A stretch of DNA of 64,000 nt. Source: a bacterium. GTDB taxonomy: Bacteria; Desulfobacterota; Binatia; DP-6. The notes beneath the pieces are model-generated. The model saw nothing but the letters and a program-made list of their open reading frames with translations, was not told the DNA's origin and searched no databases. The stretch's first letter is position 1. Each line of letters begins with the position of its first letter. The stretch covers positions 236,247 to 300,246 of the forward strand of contig JAHCID010000006.1 in NCBI GenBank assembly GCA_026129405.1, given 5' to 3'. This document shows, in pieces, positions 47,072 to 55,588 of this stretch. The translations under genes were made by a program, and so were the position numbers.

Positions 47072-47707
47072 TCACGGCGCCGCGAGCACGGCCACGACGA
47101 CATCGATGCGCACGGCGAGACCGCGATCCGACGCATGCCCCGCGCCCCCGCCGTAGCTGCGTATGGCGTTCATGCCGAGGACGCGGCCCGCGGCATCGAG
47201 CAGCGGGCCGCCGCTGCTGCCCGCGGCGAGGCGGGCGTCGTGGACGATCATGGTGTCGAGCACGCCGTGCACCGTGCCCGTCGAACGCATGACCACCCGC
47301 CGGCCGCCCGCGAAGCCGAGCGCGGCGACGGGCTCGCCGTGACGCACGCCGGACGCCCGCAACGGCAGCGGCGGACGCGCGAGCGGGGAGCGCAGGATCG
47401 CGACGTCGCGCCCGCGGTCGAGCCGCACCACCTGCCCGACGGCCTCGACGTCGCCATCCAGGACGAGCGTCGCCGTGCGCCGCTCGCCGACGACGTGCGC
47501 GCTCGTCGCCACCAGCCCCGGGCCGACGAAGAACCCGGAGCCGACGGTCGTCGGCGTCTCCACCCGCACGACCGACGCGCCGCTCCCGCTCGCAACGCCG
47601 GTCCCGCCGCGTCGCCACGGCGCACACGCCGCCAGCGCCGCGCAGGCGAGCAGCACGGCGACTCGGCCGCGGGCGCGACGCCGCGGGTGCGACGCGTCCC
47701 GACGCAT
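47072..47707 (-). CDS. Trypsin-like serine protease lipoprotein
   Basis: A 211-residue S1-fold protease. The lipobox LAACA (about residue 25) predicts lipid attachment after a basic signal peptide. The catalytic triad is visible: His in LVATSAHVVGE, Asp in DRGRDVAILRSP and Ser in LAAGSSGGPLLD. It is a bare protease domain without PDZ, shorter than DegP/HtrA. The ATG at 47707 fits the lipoprotein signal; upstream starts add non-signal sequence. Likely an envelope protease. Convergent with the small exported protein (16-nt gap). Confidence 0.8.
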   Translation of the reverse strand: MRRDASHPRRRARGRVAVLLACAALAACAPWRRGGTGVASGSGASVVRVETPTTVGSGFFVGPGLVATSAHVVGERRTATLVLDGDVEAVGQVVRLDRGRDVAILRSPLARPPLPLRASGVRHGEPVAALGFAGGRRVVMRSTGTVHGVLDTMIVHDARLAAGSSGGPLLDAAGRVLGMNAIRSYGGGAGHASDRGLAVRIDVVVAVLAAP

Positions 47708-47756
47708 GCCGTCCCCTATCCTGCCGCCCCGGCGCGGCACCAGCCGCACACGACCG

Positions 47757-47785
47757 TTGACTCCGGGCGCCGCCGCTCCTATTGC
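47757..47785 (+). promoter_or_regulatory. Promoter of the PP-loop gene
   Basis: TTGACT (47757-47762), a 17-bp spacer and TATTGC (47780-47785), 9 nt before the ATG at 47795; another near-leaderless arrangement. Confidence 0.5.
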
Positions 47786-47794
47786 CGCCGCGCC

Positions 47795-49600
47795 ATGATC
47801 GTCCGGCGGCCCCGCGTCACGCTCGACGCCGATCGCGCCCGCCTCGCCGTGCGCGTCGAGAGCGAGAGCGCCGCGTTCGCGACACGCGATCTCCACCTGG
47901 CGGTGCCGCGCGCGCAGGCGGACTGGCTCGACGCCTCGGGGACGCCCTGGCTACCGATGCTCCTGCTCCTCGCCGGCACGCTGCGCGAGCGCCTCGTCCT
48001 CGAGGCGCCGGTGTCGCCGCGGCTGCTCGCCGCCGCGCCCGACGTCGCGCGCCAGTGCGGCGCGTGGTGGGACCTTGGCGCCGCTCGCGTCGAGGCCGAC
48101 GCCGCCGCGCCGGACGGCGCACCGACCGGCACCGAGACGCTGTGCTGCTTCACCCGCGGCGTCGACTCCTGGTACGCCGCCGAACGCCTCGCCCGCGACG
48201 GCGAGGCGGCGACGCGCACGCACCTCCTCTACGTTCCCGACTTCGACCGGCACTACACGCCGCCGCGCCGGCGCGAAGCCGTCCGGCGCACGCGCGAGGC
48301 GGCCGCACGGCTCGGACTGCCGCTGATCGTCGTGCTCGAGCACGACCTGCGCGAGCTGCTCGACCCGTTCGTCATCTGGGACTTCACCCACGGCGGCGCG
48401 CTGGCGGGGACCGCGCTCGCCCTCGGCAACGCCGTCGCCACCTTCGTGATCCCCGGCACGCACGACCATGCCCACCGGCCGGCGCACGGCAGCCATCCCG
48501 ACCTCGACCCACGCTGGTCCACCGAGCGCACGACCGTCGTCTACGACGCCGCCGACGTGCCCCGCACCGCGAAGGTGCAGGCCGTCGCCGCGTCGCCGAT
48601 CGCGCTGCCGCGCCTCAAGGTCTGCTGGGAGGCCGACGTCGACGACAACTGCGGCCGCTGCCGCAAGTGCCTGCGCACCATGCTCGCGCTCGCCTTCGCC
48701 GGCCGCCTCGAGGGCGCGCCGTTCGCAGCCCCGCTCACCCTCGAAGCGTTCGGCGCGCTGCCGCCGCCGCGCCGCGAGCAGCGCCGCATGCTGTTCACCG
48801 AGCTGTACGACGCCGTTCCCGACGATCCCGCCTGGGACGCCTGGCGCGAGGCGCTGCAGGCGCGTCTCTCCTGGTGGCATCCCGACGCGCCCCTGCCGCT
48901 GCCGCTGCCGGAGGGCACGACCGTGCGCGTCGAGACGCCGCCGGGAACGGCCCGCACGCTCGCCGCCACCGCCGCCCGCGGCCTTCTCCCGGGCGAGCTC
49001 GTCGCGCGCGACCCGACTGCGCCCGCCACGCATCGCCTCGAGGTGACGTGGACGGCGCCGGCGCGGGGATCCGTCGCCCTCCCCTGGCGCCCGCCGGCGG
49101 CGGCGCGCGAGCGCCTGCTCGCGACATGCCGCGCCGAGACCGCGCGCCCCGTGCCGTGGTGCCTGCTCGAGCCGCCCGGCCCCGGCAGCAGCGAGGTGAT
49201 CGTCGCACTCACGCGGGCGTGGGGGCCGGGCGTCGTGTGGACGCCGCATCGCGCCCTCCCGGGCACCGACCACGGCGTCCCCGCGGCGGAGGCCGCGGCG
49301 ATCCAGCAGCGCGCCCGGGTGCGCGCCTGGCGCGGCGACGGCGCGGCGCTCGATCCGTTCCGGGTGCTCGCCGCGCTCGCCCACGGCTGCCTGCCGCTCC
49401 AATGCGTCGCCCCCGACGAGTGGGCGACGCTGGTGCCGGCGCTGCCGCGCGGGCTCGATGCCTTCGTGCTGGCGCTCGACCCGGACGGCCTCGCCCCGCT
49501 CGACGCCGCCGCACGCCTCGAGCGCGGCCTCGCGGTGATCCTCGCCGGCTCGCTCGAGCGCGACCTCCACGCCGCGCTCGCGGCGCTCGGCCTCGCCTGA
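47795..49600 (+). CDS. PP-loop (ATP pyrophosphatase-like) protein with Cys cluster, unknown function
   Basis: A 601-residue protein I cannot assign to a named enzyme. Residues 118-125 (CFTRGVDS) look like a PP-loop (SGGxDS variant with Arg in place of the second Gly), followed by YVPDFDRHYTPPRR. Near residues 277-295 a cluster VCWEADVDDNCGRCRKCLR has the C-G-x-C-x-K-C arrangement seen in QueC-like enzymes, usually a zinc site. The N-terminal ~110 residues and the C-terminal ~300 residues (including GLLPGELVARDP and LEPPGPGSSEVIVALTRAWG) are unrecognised. Adenylation of a carboxylate or amide formation is plausible. It has its own promoter and ends 6 nt from a convergent gene. Confidence 0.6.
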   Translation: MIVRRPRVTLDADRARLAVRVESESAAFATRDLHLAVPRAQADWLDASGTPWLPMLLLLAGTLRERLVLEAPVSPRLLAAAPDVARQCGAWWDLGAARVEADAAAPDGAPTGTETLCCFTRGVDSWYAAERLARDGEAATRTHLLYVPDFDRHYTPPRRREAVRRTREAAARLGLPLIVVLEHDLRELLDPFVIWDFTHGGALAGTALALGNAVATFVIPGTHDHAHRPAHGSHPDLDPRWSTERTTVVYDAADVPRTAKVQAVAASPIALPRLKVCWEADVDDNCGRCRKCLRTMLALAFAGRLEGAPFAAPLTLEAFGALPPPRREQRRMLFTELYDAVPDDPAWDAWREALQARLSWWHPDAPLPLPLPEGTTVRVETPPGTARTLAATAARGLLPGELVARDPTAPATHRLEVTWTAPARGSVALPWRPPAAARERLLATCRAETARPVPWCLLEPPGPGSSEVIVALTRAWGPGVVWTPHRALPGTDHGVPAAEAAAIQQRARVRAWRGDGAALDPFRVLAALAHGCLPLQCVAPDEWATLVPALPRGLDAFVLALDPDGLAPLDAAARLERGLAVILAGSLERDLHAALAALGLA

Positions 49601-49606
49601 GCGCGC

Positions 49607-51094
49607 CTACCTGCCGATCGACGACGCCTTCGCGGCCTTCTTGATCTCGACCACGTCGGCCTTCAACAGGTAGCCGGCCTTCATCGCCTTGCGTGCCGCG
49701 CGCACCACGGCCTTCACGTACTGCGTGTGGCTCGGGTAGAGGCTCGCGAGGGTCGCAGCGTCGAAGGGCACCGTCGTGCCGAAGAGGCCGCAGAACGCGT
49801 TGCCCGTCTGCCCGAGGCCCGAGAGCGCAGCGATCGGCACGTCGACCTGCGGCGTGCGGATGCCGCCGAGCGCGTTGCCGAGCGCGTCGCGCTCGATCAC
49901 CGGCGGCGTGCCCGGCGTCACCGTGAGCCGCGGCGCGCTCGCGCCGCGCACCTTGCCCGTCCGCACCCAGCGGGCGAGCCGCCACAGGGCCGCGTTGAGG
50001 ACGTAGTGCTGCGGCCCGGCGTTGATCGGCGAGTTGCAGGTGAAGATGCCGAAGATCGACGTCACCGGCGGATCGTAAGTGGTGTCGGCCGCGCCGCGCC
50101 CGGCGTCGCCGGGACCGACGGCGAGGCCGTAGGTGTCGTCGTGCGCCGTCCCCGCCACCTCCCAGAGCCGCACCTTGCCGGCGTCGGGCTGGCGGTCGGC
50201 GAAGTAGCCGAGCGACACCAGGTCGGTCTCGGTCTGGAAGATCATCGTCGGCACGTCGACGTCGTCGCGCACGTGCACCGACGCCGGCGCGGCGATCGCG
50301 GCCTGCGGCGCCTGGGAGAGCGCGGCGCTGCCACCGCCGCGGCTGTGGATGAGGAAGCCGTCGTAGATGCGCGCGGTCGGATGCACCGCGTTGACGTAGG
50401 TCGTCAGGCGAAACGCCGACTGCGACTCGCCGACGGCGATGATGCGGCGCGGCCGCAGCGGCCCGAGCGGCGGCGGCCCGCTCGGGCTGCGCAGCGCGGC
50501 GGCGACCTGCGAGTAGATGTCGTACGAGAAGCTGTCGCCCGGATGGCTGAGCGGGGCGTAGCGCTGCGGGTTCACCGTCTTGAGCGCGAGGCTCAGGCCG
50601 AGCGGACCGCCCGTCCCCGCCACGCCCTGGAACTGCGCCGACACGCCGACCCAGGCGTAGCCGTCGCGCCGCAGCAGCGTCTGCACGAACGTCCAGTCGG
50701 GTGCGGCGTCGAGGCCCCCCGAGACGTTCAGCCACTCGACGACGACGGTGCCGTTGAACTTCCGCTTGTCCACCGGCCGGCGCACGAGGATGCGGGTGGT
50801 GTACGGCGCGGTCGGCCCGTCCGCCGCCGCGACCCACCTGCCGTCGGTCGCGAGCGGCTCCCTCGCGGTGAACGCGCGCGCCGTTCCCGAGAGGAAGTAC
50901 TCCTCCTCGACCCAGCCCAGGCCGGAAAGATCGAGCGTCGAGGGCGGCGTGATGAACGCGCTGCCCGGGGACGAGATCGGCCCGCTGATCGTCGGCGCGG
51001 GAACCTCAGCCGACGCGGCGCTCGCGGCGAGCAGCAGACCGCCGAGGGCGGTGCACACGAGGGAGCGGCATCGGTCGTGCCAGCGGGCGGACAT
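49607..51094 (-). CDS. Secreted alpha/beta hydrolase domain protein (Abhydrolase_10-like)
   Basis: A 495-residue exported protein. The signal peptide (about 1-29) ends AASAASA. VVVEWLNVSGGLDAAPDWTF, the nucleophile elbow GESQSAFR (Ser), a possible acidic residue in TETDLVSLGY and His in VAGTAHDD match the large alpha/beta hydrolase domain proteins of PF20091 type. The last 30 residues are Lys/Ala-rich. The substrate is unknown; esters or lactones in the periplasm are likely. Transcribed toward the PP-loop gene. Confidence 0.75.
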   Translation of the reverse strand: MSARWHDRCRSLVCTALGGLLLAASAASAEVPAPTISGPISSPGSAFITPPSTLDLSGLGWVEEEYFLSGTARAFTAREPLATDGRWVAAADGPTAPYTTRILVRRPVDKRKFNGTVVVEWLNVSGGLDAAPDWTFVQTLLRRDGYAWVGVSAQFQGVAGTGGPLGLSLALKTVNPQRYAPLSHPGDSFSYDIYSQVAAALRSPSGPPPLGPLRPRRIIAVGESQSAFRLTTYVNAVHPTARIYDGFLIHSRGGGSAALSQAPQAAIAAPASVHVRDDVDVPTMIFQTETDLVSLGYFADRQPDAGKVRLWEVAGTAHDDTYGLAVGPGDAGRGAADTTYDPPVTSIFGIFTCNSPINAGPQHYVLNAALWRLARWVRTGKVRGASAPRLTVTPGTPPVIERDALGNALGGIRTPQVDVPIAALSGLGQTGNAFCGLFGTTVPFDAATLASLYPSHTQYVKAVVRAARKAMKAGYLLKADVVEIKKAAKASSIGR

Positions 51095-51178
51095 GGTCGA
51101 GCGGCTACCACCTGCGGCCGCGGGTTGTCACGCCCCGCGAGCCGATCGGCCATGCCTGCCTCATCGGCCCGATCGCGG

Positions 51179-51208
51179 TTGACCCTCCGCAACGCGGCGT
51201 GTTACCGA
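51179..51208 (+). promoter_or_regulatory. Promoter of the CoA-ligase operon
   Basis: TTGACC (51179-51184), an 18-bp spacer and TACCGA (51203-51208), followed by a GAGGAGG ribosome-binding site before the ATG at 51237. Confidence 0.5.
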
Positions 51209-51236
51209 CCCTCGGTTCCACAGCCCGAGGAGGCCC

Positions 51237-52439
51237 ATGCGGTTCTACGAGTACGAGGCCAAGCAGCTCTTCGCGAAGCACGGCATCCCGCTGCTCAAGG
51301 GACGCGTCGCGAAGACCGCGGCGGAGGCGAAGGAGATCGCCGCCGAGATCGGCAAGCCGGTCGTCATCAAGTCGCAGGTGCTCACCGGCGGCCGCATGAA
51401 GGCCGGCGGCGTCAAGTTCGCGGACGACCCGGACACCGCCGCGAAGCACGCCGAGGACATCCTTCGGCTCGTCATCAACGGGCAGGTCGCGCGCGGCGTC
51501 CTCGTCGAGGAGCGCGTCCCGGTCGTGCAGGAGTACTTCGCCGCCGTCACCTGGGACGGCCGCAGGAAGCTCCCGGTGCTGATCTTCAGCGACATGGGCG
51601 GGATCGACATCGAGGAGGTCGCGGAGAAGCACCCCGACCACGTGTCGCACGTCCACGTCTCCACCCTGCTCCCCTTCAGCGCCTACAAGGCGAAGGAGGC
51701 GATCGGCGGCACGGGACTCTCGGGAGACGTGCTGAACAAGCTCACGCCGATCCTCGCGACGCTCGTCGAGCTGTTCATGCGCTACGACCTGACGCTCGCC
51801 GAGATCAACCCGATCGGACGCACCGAAGACGGCCGCATCCTCGTCCTCGACGGCCACATCGACCTCGAGGGCGACGCGCGCGACAAGCACGCGAAGGTCA
51901 TCGCCGAGCTCGGCATCGGCAAGGAGGAGACGCGCGAGGCGCGCCCGCCGACCGAGTTCGAGATCAAGGGGGCCGAGGTCGACGCCTCGGACCACCGCGG
52001 CGTCGCCGGCAACGTGAAGGAGTTCGACGGCGACCTGGGCCTCGTGATCGGCGCCGGCGGCGGCTCGCTGACGCTGTTCGACGCCATCCGCAAGCACGGC
52101 GGCAAGCCGGCGAACTACTGCGAGATCGGCGGCAACCCGAGCGTCAAGAAGGCGAAGGAGCTGACGAAGCTCATCCTCTCGAAGCCGGGCGTGAAGAAGA
52201 TCGCCGTGATGATGAACGTGGTCTCGAACACGCGCGTCGACATCGTCGCCCGCGGCGTCATCAAGGGCTGCGTCGAGGCGGGCCGCAATCCCGCCGACAC
52301 CATCGCGATCTTCCGCATCCCGGGCGCATGGGAGGACGACGGCTTCAAGATCCTGGAGAAGTACGGCGTCGAGTACTGCGATCGCTCGGTGTCGATGTAC
52401 GAAGCGGCCGGACGCGCCGTGAAGAAGATGGCGAGCTGA
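51237..52439 (+). CDS. sucC: Succinyl-CoA ligase-like beta subunit
   Basis: A 400-residue ADP-forming acyl-CoA ligase beta subunit. The ATP-grasp N terminus FYEYEAKQLFAKHGIPLLKG, IKSQVLTGGRMKAGG and EINPIGRTEDGRILVLDGHI are clear. The usual SucC NGAGLAMATMD segment reads IGAGGGSLTLFDAI here, so it is a divergent member. It probably works with the alpha subunit 3 nt downstream in making or cleaving succinyl-CoA; malate or another dicarboxylate is possible. Succinyl-CoA is also a product of the ethylmalonyl-CoA pathway. Confidence 0.85.
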   Translation: MRFYEYEAKQLFAKHGIPLLKGRVAKTAAEAKEIAAEIGKPVVIKSQVLTGGRMKAGGVKFADDPDTAAKHAEDILRLVINGQVARGVLVEERVPVVQEYFAAVTWDGRRKLPVLIFSDMGGIDIEEVAEKHPDHVSHVHVSTLLPFSAYKAKEAIGGTGLSGDVLNKLTPILATLVELFMRYDLTLAEINPIGRTEDGRILVLDGHIDLEGDARDKHAKVIAELGIGKEETREARPPTEFEIKGAEVDASDHRGVAGNVKEFDGDLGLVIGAGGGSLTLFDAIRKHGGKPANYCEIGGNPSVKKAKELTKLILSKPGVKKIAVMMNVVSNTRVDIVARGVIKGCVEAGRNPADTIAIFRIPGAWEDDGFKILEKYGVEYCDRSVSMYEAAGRAVKKMAS

Positions 52440-52442
52440 GCG

Positions 52443-53351
52443 ATGTCGATCCTCATCAACAAGGACACCACGGTCATCATCCAGGGCATCACCGGCCGCG
52501 AGGCGGTGAACCTGACGCGCGAAGGCCTCGACTACGGCACCAAGATCATCGGCGGCGTGACGCCGGGTCGCGCCGGCCGCGACGTCTACGGCGTCCCCGT
52601 CTACGACTGCGTGCGCGACATCACGAAGCAGCACCAGGTCGACGCGTCGATCGTCACCGTGCCGCCGAAGTTCACGCAGGACGCCGTCTTCGAGGCCATC
52701 GAGGCCGGCGTGAAGCTCGTCGTCATCGTCACCGAGCGCATCCCGCGCTTCGAGGTAGCGCAGATGGTCGAGCTCGCGAAGCTGCGCGGCGCCCGCATCA
52801 TCGGGCCGAACTGCCTCGGCGTGCTCTCGCCCGACGAGGCCAAGGTCGGCGGCCTCGGCGGCCCCGCGGTGAACGTCCGCCGCGCTTTCAAGAAAGGCAC
52901 GATCGGCGTGATGTCGCGCTCGGGCGGCATGACCACCGAGATCGCCAACACGCTCTCCGCCGCCGGATTCGGCCAGTCGACCTGCGTGTCGATCGGCGGC
53001 GACGCCGTCATCGGCTCGACCTACGCCGAGCTGATGCCGCTCTTCGAGGCCGACCCGGAGACGAAGGCCATCGCCATCTACTCCGAGCCCGGCGGCCGCA
53101 TGGAGGCCGAGCTGGCCGACTGGGTGAAGGAGCACAAGTCGCGCCTGCCCATCGTCGCGTTCATGGCCGGCCGCTTCATGGACGAGATGCCCGGCATGCG
53201 CTTCGGCCACGCCGGCACCATCGTCGAAGGCAAGGCCGACACGACGGCCGACAAGATCGAGCGCATGCGCGCCGCCGGCATCGGCGTCGCCGAGCGCATC
53301 GAGGAGATTCCGGGGCTGATCGAGGAAGGCCTCGCCAAGGTGGGGGCCTGA
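52443..53351 (+). CDS. sucD: Succinyl-CoA ligase-like alpha subunit
   Basis: A 302-residue CoA-binding subunit. MSILINKDTTVIIQGITGRE and YGTKIIGGVTPGRAG bind CoA; the phosphohistidine is H256 in MRFGHAGTIVEGKADT, and GPNCLGVLSP is conserved. It lies 3 nt after the beta subunit and 3 nt before a ferredoxin gene, a spacing that implies one transcript. The partner ferredoxin is not typical of TCA-cycle sucCD operons. Confidence 0.88.
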   Translation: MSILINKDTTVIIQGITGREAVNLTREGLDYGTKIIGGVTPGRAGRDVYGVPVYDCVRDITKQHQVDASIVTVPPKFTQDAVFEAIEAGVKLVVIVTERIPRFEVAQMVELAKLRGARIIGPNCLGVLSPDEAKVGGLGGPAVNVRRAFKKGTIGVMSRSGGMTTEIANTLSAAGFGQSTCVSIGGDAVIGSTYAELMPLFEADPETKAIAIYSEPGGRMEAELADWVKEHKSRLPIVAFMAGRFMDEMPGMRFGHAGTIVEGKADTTADKIERMRAAGIGVAERIEEIPGLIEEGLAKVGA

Positions 53352-53354
53352 CCG

Positions 53355-53579
53355 ATGCCCGGCATGTTCATCGACGTGAAGCTCGACCCGAAGGTGCAGG
53401 CCGATCCGGCCATGGCGAAGAAGCTGACCGAGGTCTGCCCGGTCAACATCTTCAAGGTCGGCGCGAACGGCCACTGCGAGATCGTCGACGACAACCTCGA
53501 CGAGTGCACGCTGTGCGACCTGTGCGTGAAGGCCGCGCCGGCGGGCGCGGTGACGATCGTCAAGCTGTACGAGGGGTGA
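53355..53579 (+). CDS. Small [4Fe-4S] ferredoxin
   Basis: A 74-residue ferredoxin-like protein. Four cysteines are available for one cluster: VCPVNIFKV and the C-x2-C-x2-C of ECTLCDLC. The Cys that usually follows (x3-C-P) is Ala here (VKAAPAG), so a second cluster is not possible. It lies 3 nt after sucD. In other organisms such a ferredoxin would serve a 2-oxoacid:ferredoxin oxidoreductase, but none is in the window. Confidence 0.8.
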   Translation: MPGMFIDVKLDPKVQADPAMAKKLTEVCPVNIFKVGANGHCEIVDDNLDECTLCDLCVKAAPAGAVTIVKLYEG

Positions 53580-53639
53580 GCGCCGCGGCGGTCGGCAGGC
53601 TCTCGGCACCGTCGAGGTCGCGCCGAACGGCCGGTCGTC

Positions 53640-53864
53640 CTGCAGGGGCGAGTCACCATCCCGGTCGAGATCCGCGAACGCTTGGGGCTCTTGCCCAACA
53701 GCGAGGTGGAATTCACCGTCGAGGGCACGGCGGTGCGGATCAGGAAGGCCCGGGGCGGGCGCCAGCCAGGGCGGGGTCGCAGCATCGTCGAGCACCTGCG
53801 GGGCAAGGCGACCAGCGGCCTCACGACCGAGCAGATCATGGCGCTCACGCGTGGCGGGAAGTAG
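53640..53864 (+). CDS. AbrB/VapB-like antitoxin with abnormal 5' end
   Basis: The frame encodes GRVTIPVEIRERLGLLPNSEVEF, a swapped-hairpin AbrB DNA-binding fold, then a basic, helical tail ending in ALTRGGK. No ATG, GTG or TTG precedes the fold in this frame back to the ferredoxin stop; only CTG at 53640 or a TTG inside the fold at 53682. The missing first strand (GTVEVAPNGR) is readable one frame over just upstream (53605-53634), so an indel near 53632 is likely. The stop overlaps the PIN toxin start (TAGTG). Confidence 0.55.
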   Translation: MQGRVTIPVEIRERLGLLPNSEVEFTVEGTAVRIRKARGGRQPGRGRSIVEHLRGKATSGLTTEQIMALTRGGK

Positions 53865-54268
53865 TGCCCGTCCTGGTCGACAGCAACGTGCTGCTCGACG
53901 TCCTGACGGAGGATCCGCGCTGGTCGCCGTGGTCCATGGACGCGCTCGCCGAGCAAGGCGATCGGGACGTCCTGGCGATCAGTCCCATCATCTACGCCGA
54001 AGTGTCGGTCGGCTTCCGGCGGATCGAAGAGGTCGACGCCGAGCTCCCGCGGGTGACGTTCCATCGTCTCGCCCTCCCCTGGGAGGCCGCGTTCCTCGCG
54101 GGCAAGTGCTTCGTCGCCTACCGCAAGCGCCGGGGGGTCCGGACATCGCCATTGCCGGACTTCTACATCGGTGCGCACGCCAGCGTGTCGGGTCTGAAGC
54201 TGCTCACGCGTGACGCCCCTCGCTACCGGACCTGTTTCCCGAAGCTGACACTGATCGCTCCCTCCTGA
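53864..54268 (+). CDS. PIN-domain ribonuclease toxin (VapC-like)
   Basis: A 134-residue PIN-domain protein, the likely toxin of the pair with the AbrB-like gene. The acidic Mg-binding residues appear in VLVDSNVLLDVL (Asp6), in the central SPIIYAEVSVGF (Glu) and in LPDFYIGAHAS (Asp). Length and helix order are typical for VapC. GTG start sharing a base with the antitoxin stop. Target RNA unknown. If the antitoxin is really broken, the toxin may be inactive in practice. Confidence 0.82.
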   Translation: MPVLVDSNVLLDVLTEDPRWSPWSMDALAEQGDRDVLAISPIIYAEVSVGFRRIEEVDAELPRVTFHRLALPWEAAFLAGKCFVAYRKRRGVRTSPLPDFYIGAHASVSGLKLLTRDAPRYRTCFPKLTLIAPS

Positions 54269-54284
54269 GCCCCGCGCGTCGAGA

Positions 54285-54316
54285 GTCCCCCGCGATCGAG
54301 ATCCCGTGTGGGGGAC
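54285..54316. terminator. Inverted repeat after the PIN gene
   Basis: GTCCCCC (54285-54291) / GGGGGAC (54310-54316), 7-bp stem with an 18-nt loop between converging genes. Confidence 0.4.
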
Positions 54317-54331
54317 ACGCCGGCCGCTCGA

Positions 54332-55252
54332 TCACGGACCCCTGCGGCTCGCGAGCCGCGCCGTCATCGCGTGACCCGCACCCGGCGCGAGCGTCACGGC
54401 GTCGTCGGCGACGTTCGCCGTCTCCACGCACAGCATCGTCCGCCATGCGTCGGCGCCGAGGTCCGCCATCGCCGCGGCCTTCGCGGCCCAGGGATTCCAC
54501 ACGACCGTGCTCGCCGAGCCGTGCTTCTCCACCACCAGCCGCCGAGCGAGGATCGGGTCGTCGACCACGCAGGCGGCCGTGGTTCCGAGGTACATGCAGT
54601 CCGTCGGCCCGGTGATCCGCAGCGGTGCATCGTCCTCGACGTGACGGCGCAGGCCCGCGTTCTTGTCGACGCAGGTCGCGCCGGCCAACCCGGACACCGT
54701 GACGGCACCGACGTCCCCCACCCGCAGGTAGGTGTGCAGCGCGGCTTCGAACACGAACGGTGTCCCGCCCCGGTTCTCGACCTCGAGCGTCATCGCGAGC
54801 TGCGTCCCGACGGTCACGCGGTGACGAAGCGCGAAGGCATGCGGCCACGCTGCGCGCGTGTCCGCGTCGTCCTCGAGCAGCAGCACCACCGTCACCGCGC
54901 CGTCCGGCTCGCGTCCCACCGACTCCACCGCCCACGCGGCCGTGCGCGCGAAGCCGTGCTCCGGGCCGGGACCACCGTCGCGCCGCGGTCCGAACCATGG
55001 GAAGATCACCGGCACGCCGCCGCGGATCGCGCGGCCGGGCATGAATTGCGCGTTCGGGCTGAGGAAGAGGACGGGCTCGCTCCCGATCGGCCGCCAGTGC
55101 GTCACGTGACCGCCCTGCAGGTGCACGCGGCCCGCGGCGAGCGGTCCGGTCACGACCGCACGCGCCTGCCCGCCGGGGCCGACGTCGAAGCGCAGCGCGT
55201 CCGCGATCGCGAAGCGGTCGTTCAGCGCGTCGGGCGTGACGGTCGTCGTCAT
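54332..55252 (-). CDS. D-hexose-6-phosphate mutarotase (YeaD-like)
   Basis: A 306-residue aldose-1-epimerase fold protein. HLQGGHVTHWRP, FLSPNAQFMPGRAIRGGVPV, EHGFARTAAW and FVFEAALHTYLRVGDV carry the His/Glu residues used in ring opening; NPWAAKAAAMADLG and CVETANVADDAV close the family pattern. It interconverts alpha and beta anomers of glucose-6-phosphate and related sugars in the cytoplasm. The ATG at 55252 gives the normal length. Confidence 0.88.
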   Translation of the reverse strand: MTTTVTPDALNDRFAIADALRFDVGPGGQARAVVTGPLAAGRVHLQGGHVTHWRPIGSEPVLFLSPNAQFMPGRAIRGGVPVIFPWFGPRRDGGPGPEHGFARTAAWAVESVGREPDGAVTVVLLLEDDADTRAAWPHAFALRHRVTVGTQLAMTLEVENRGGTPFVFEAALHTYLRVGDVGAVTVSGLAGATCVDKNAGLRRHVEDDAPLRITGPTDCMYLGTTAACVVDDPILARRLVVEKHGSASTVVWNPWAAKAAAMADLGADAWRTMLCVETANVADDAVTLAPGAGHAMTARLASRRGP

Positions 55253-55348
55253 GGGAGCAGTGTGCCAATGCGCGCCGGGAATCGCGACCGGGCCGACGCC
55301 CCGTCGCCGTCGGTTGCGCCCGCCGGATCGCGGCGCGACAATCGCGGC

Positions 55349-55588
55349 ATGGGCAGAGCGCGAGCCAACCGGGACCGCTTCGTGCGGATCGGTGCGGCGA
55401 TGGCCGAGAAGAAGTCGGAGCAACGTCGCGATGCCCTCCGAACGCCGGCGGCCGAGCGCGTCGCGGCCGGCTTCCTCCTCGGAGCCGCCCCGCGGACGCC
55501 GGGCATCGAGCGCGCGCTCGACCGGCGTGCCGAGCAGCAGATCGGGCTCGCCGAGGCGCGGCGGCGGCTCGGGATGCGGCGTGGCTGA
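55349..55588 (+). CDS. Small basic protein paired with a nucleotidyltransferase
   Basis: A 79-residue, Arg-rich, helical protein of unknown family (MGRARANRDRFVRIGAAM, TPAAERVAAGFLLGAA). It overlaps the nucleotidyltransferase gene by 8 nt. Small helical proteins in this position often act as antitoxin or partner for NTase toxins, but no known antitoxin motif is visible. Confidence 0.5.
   Translation: MGRARANRDRFVRIGAAMAEKKSEQRRDALRTPAAERVAAGFLLGAAPRTPGIERALDRRAEQQIGLAEARRRLGMRRG

Noticed and set aside
49727-53863. Plus-strand frame of over 1300 codons running opposite the hydrolase and through sucCD
   Set aside because: Arg/His/Asp-rich shadow of other frames; only its final segment, the PIN gene from 53864, is protein-like.
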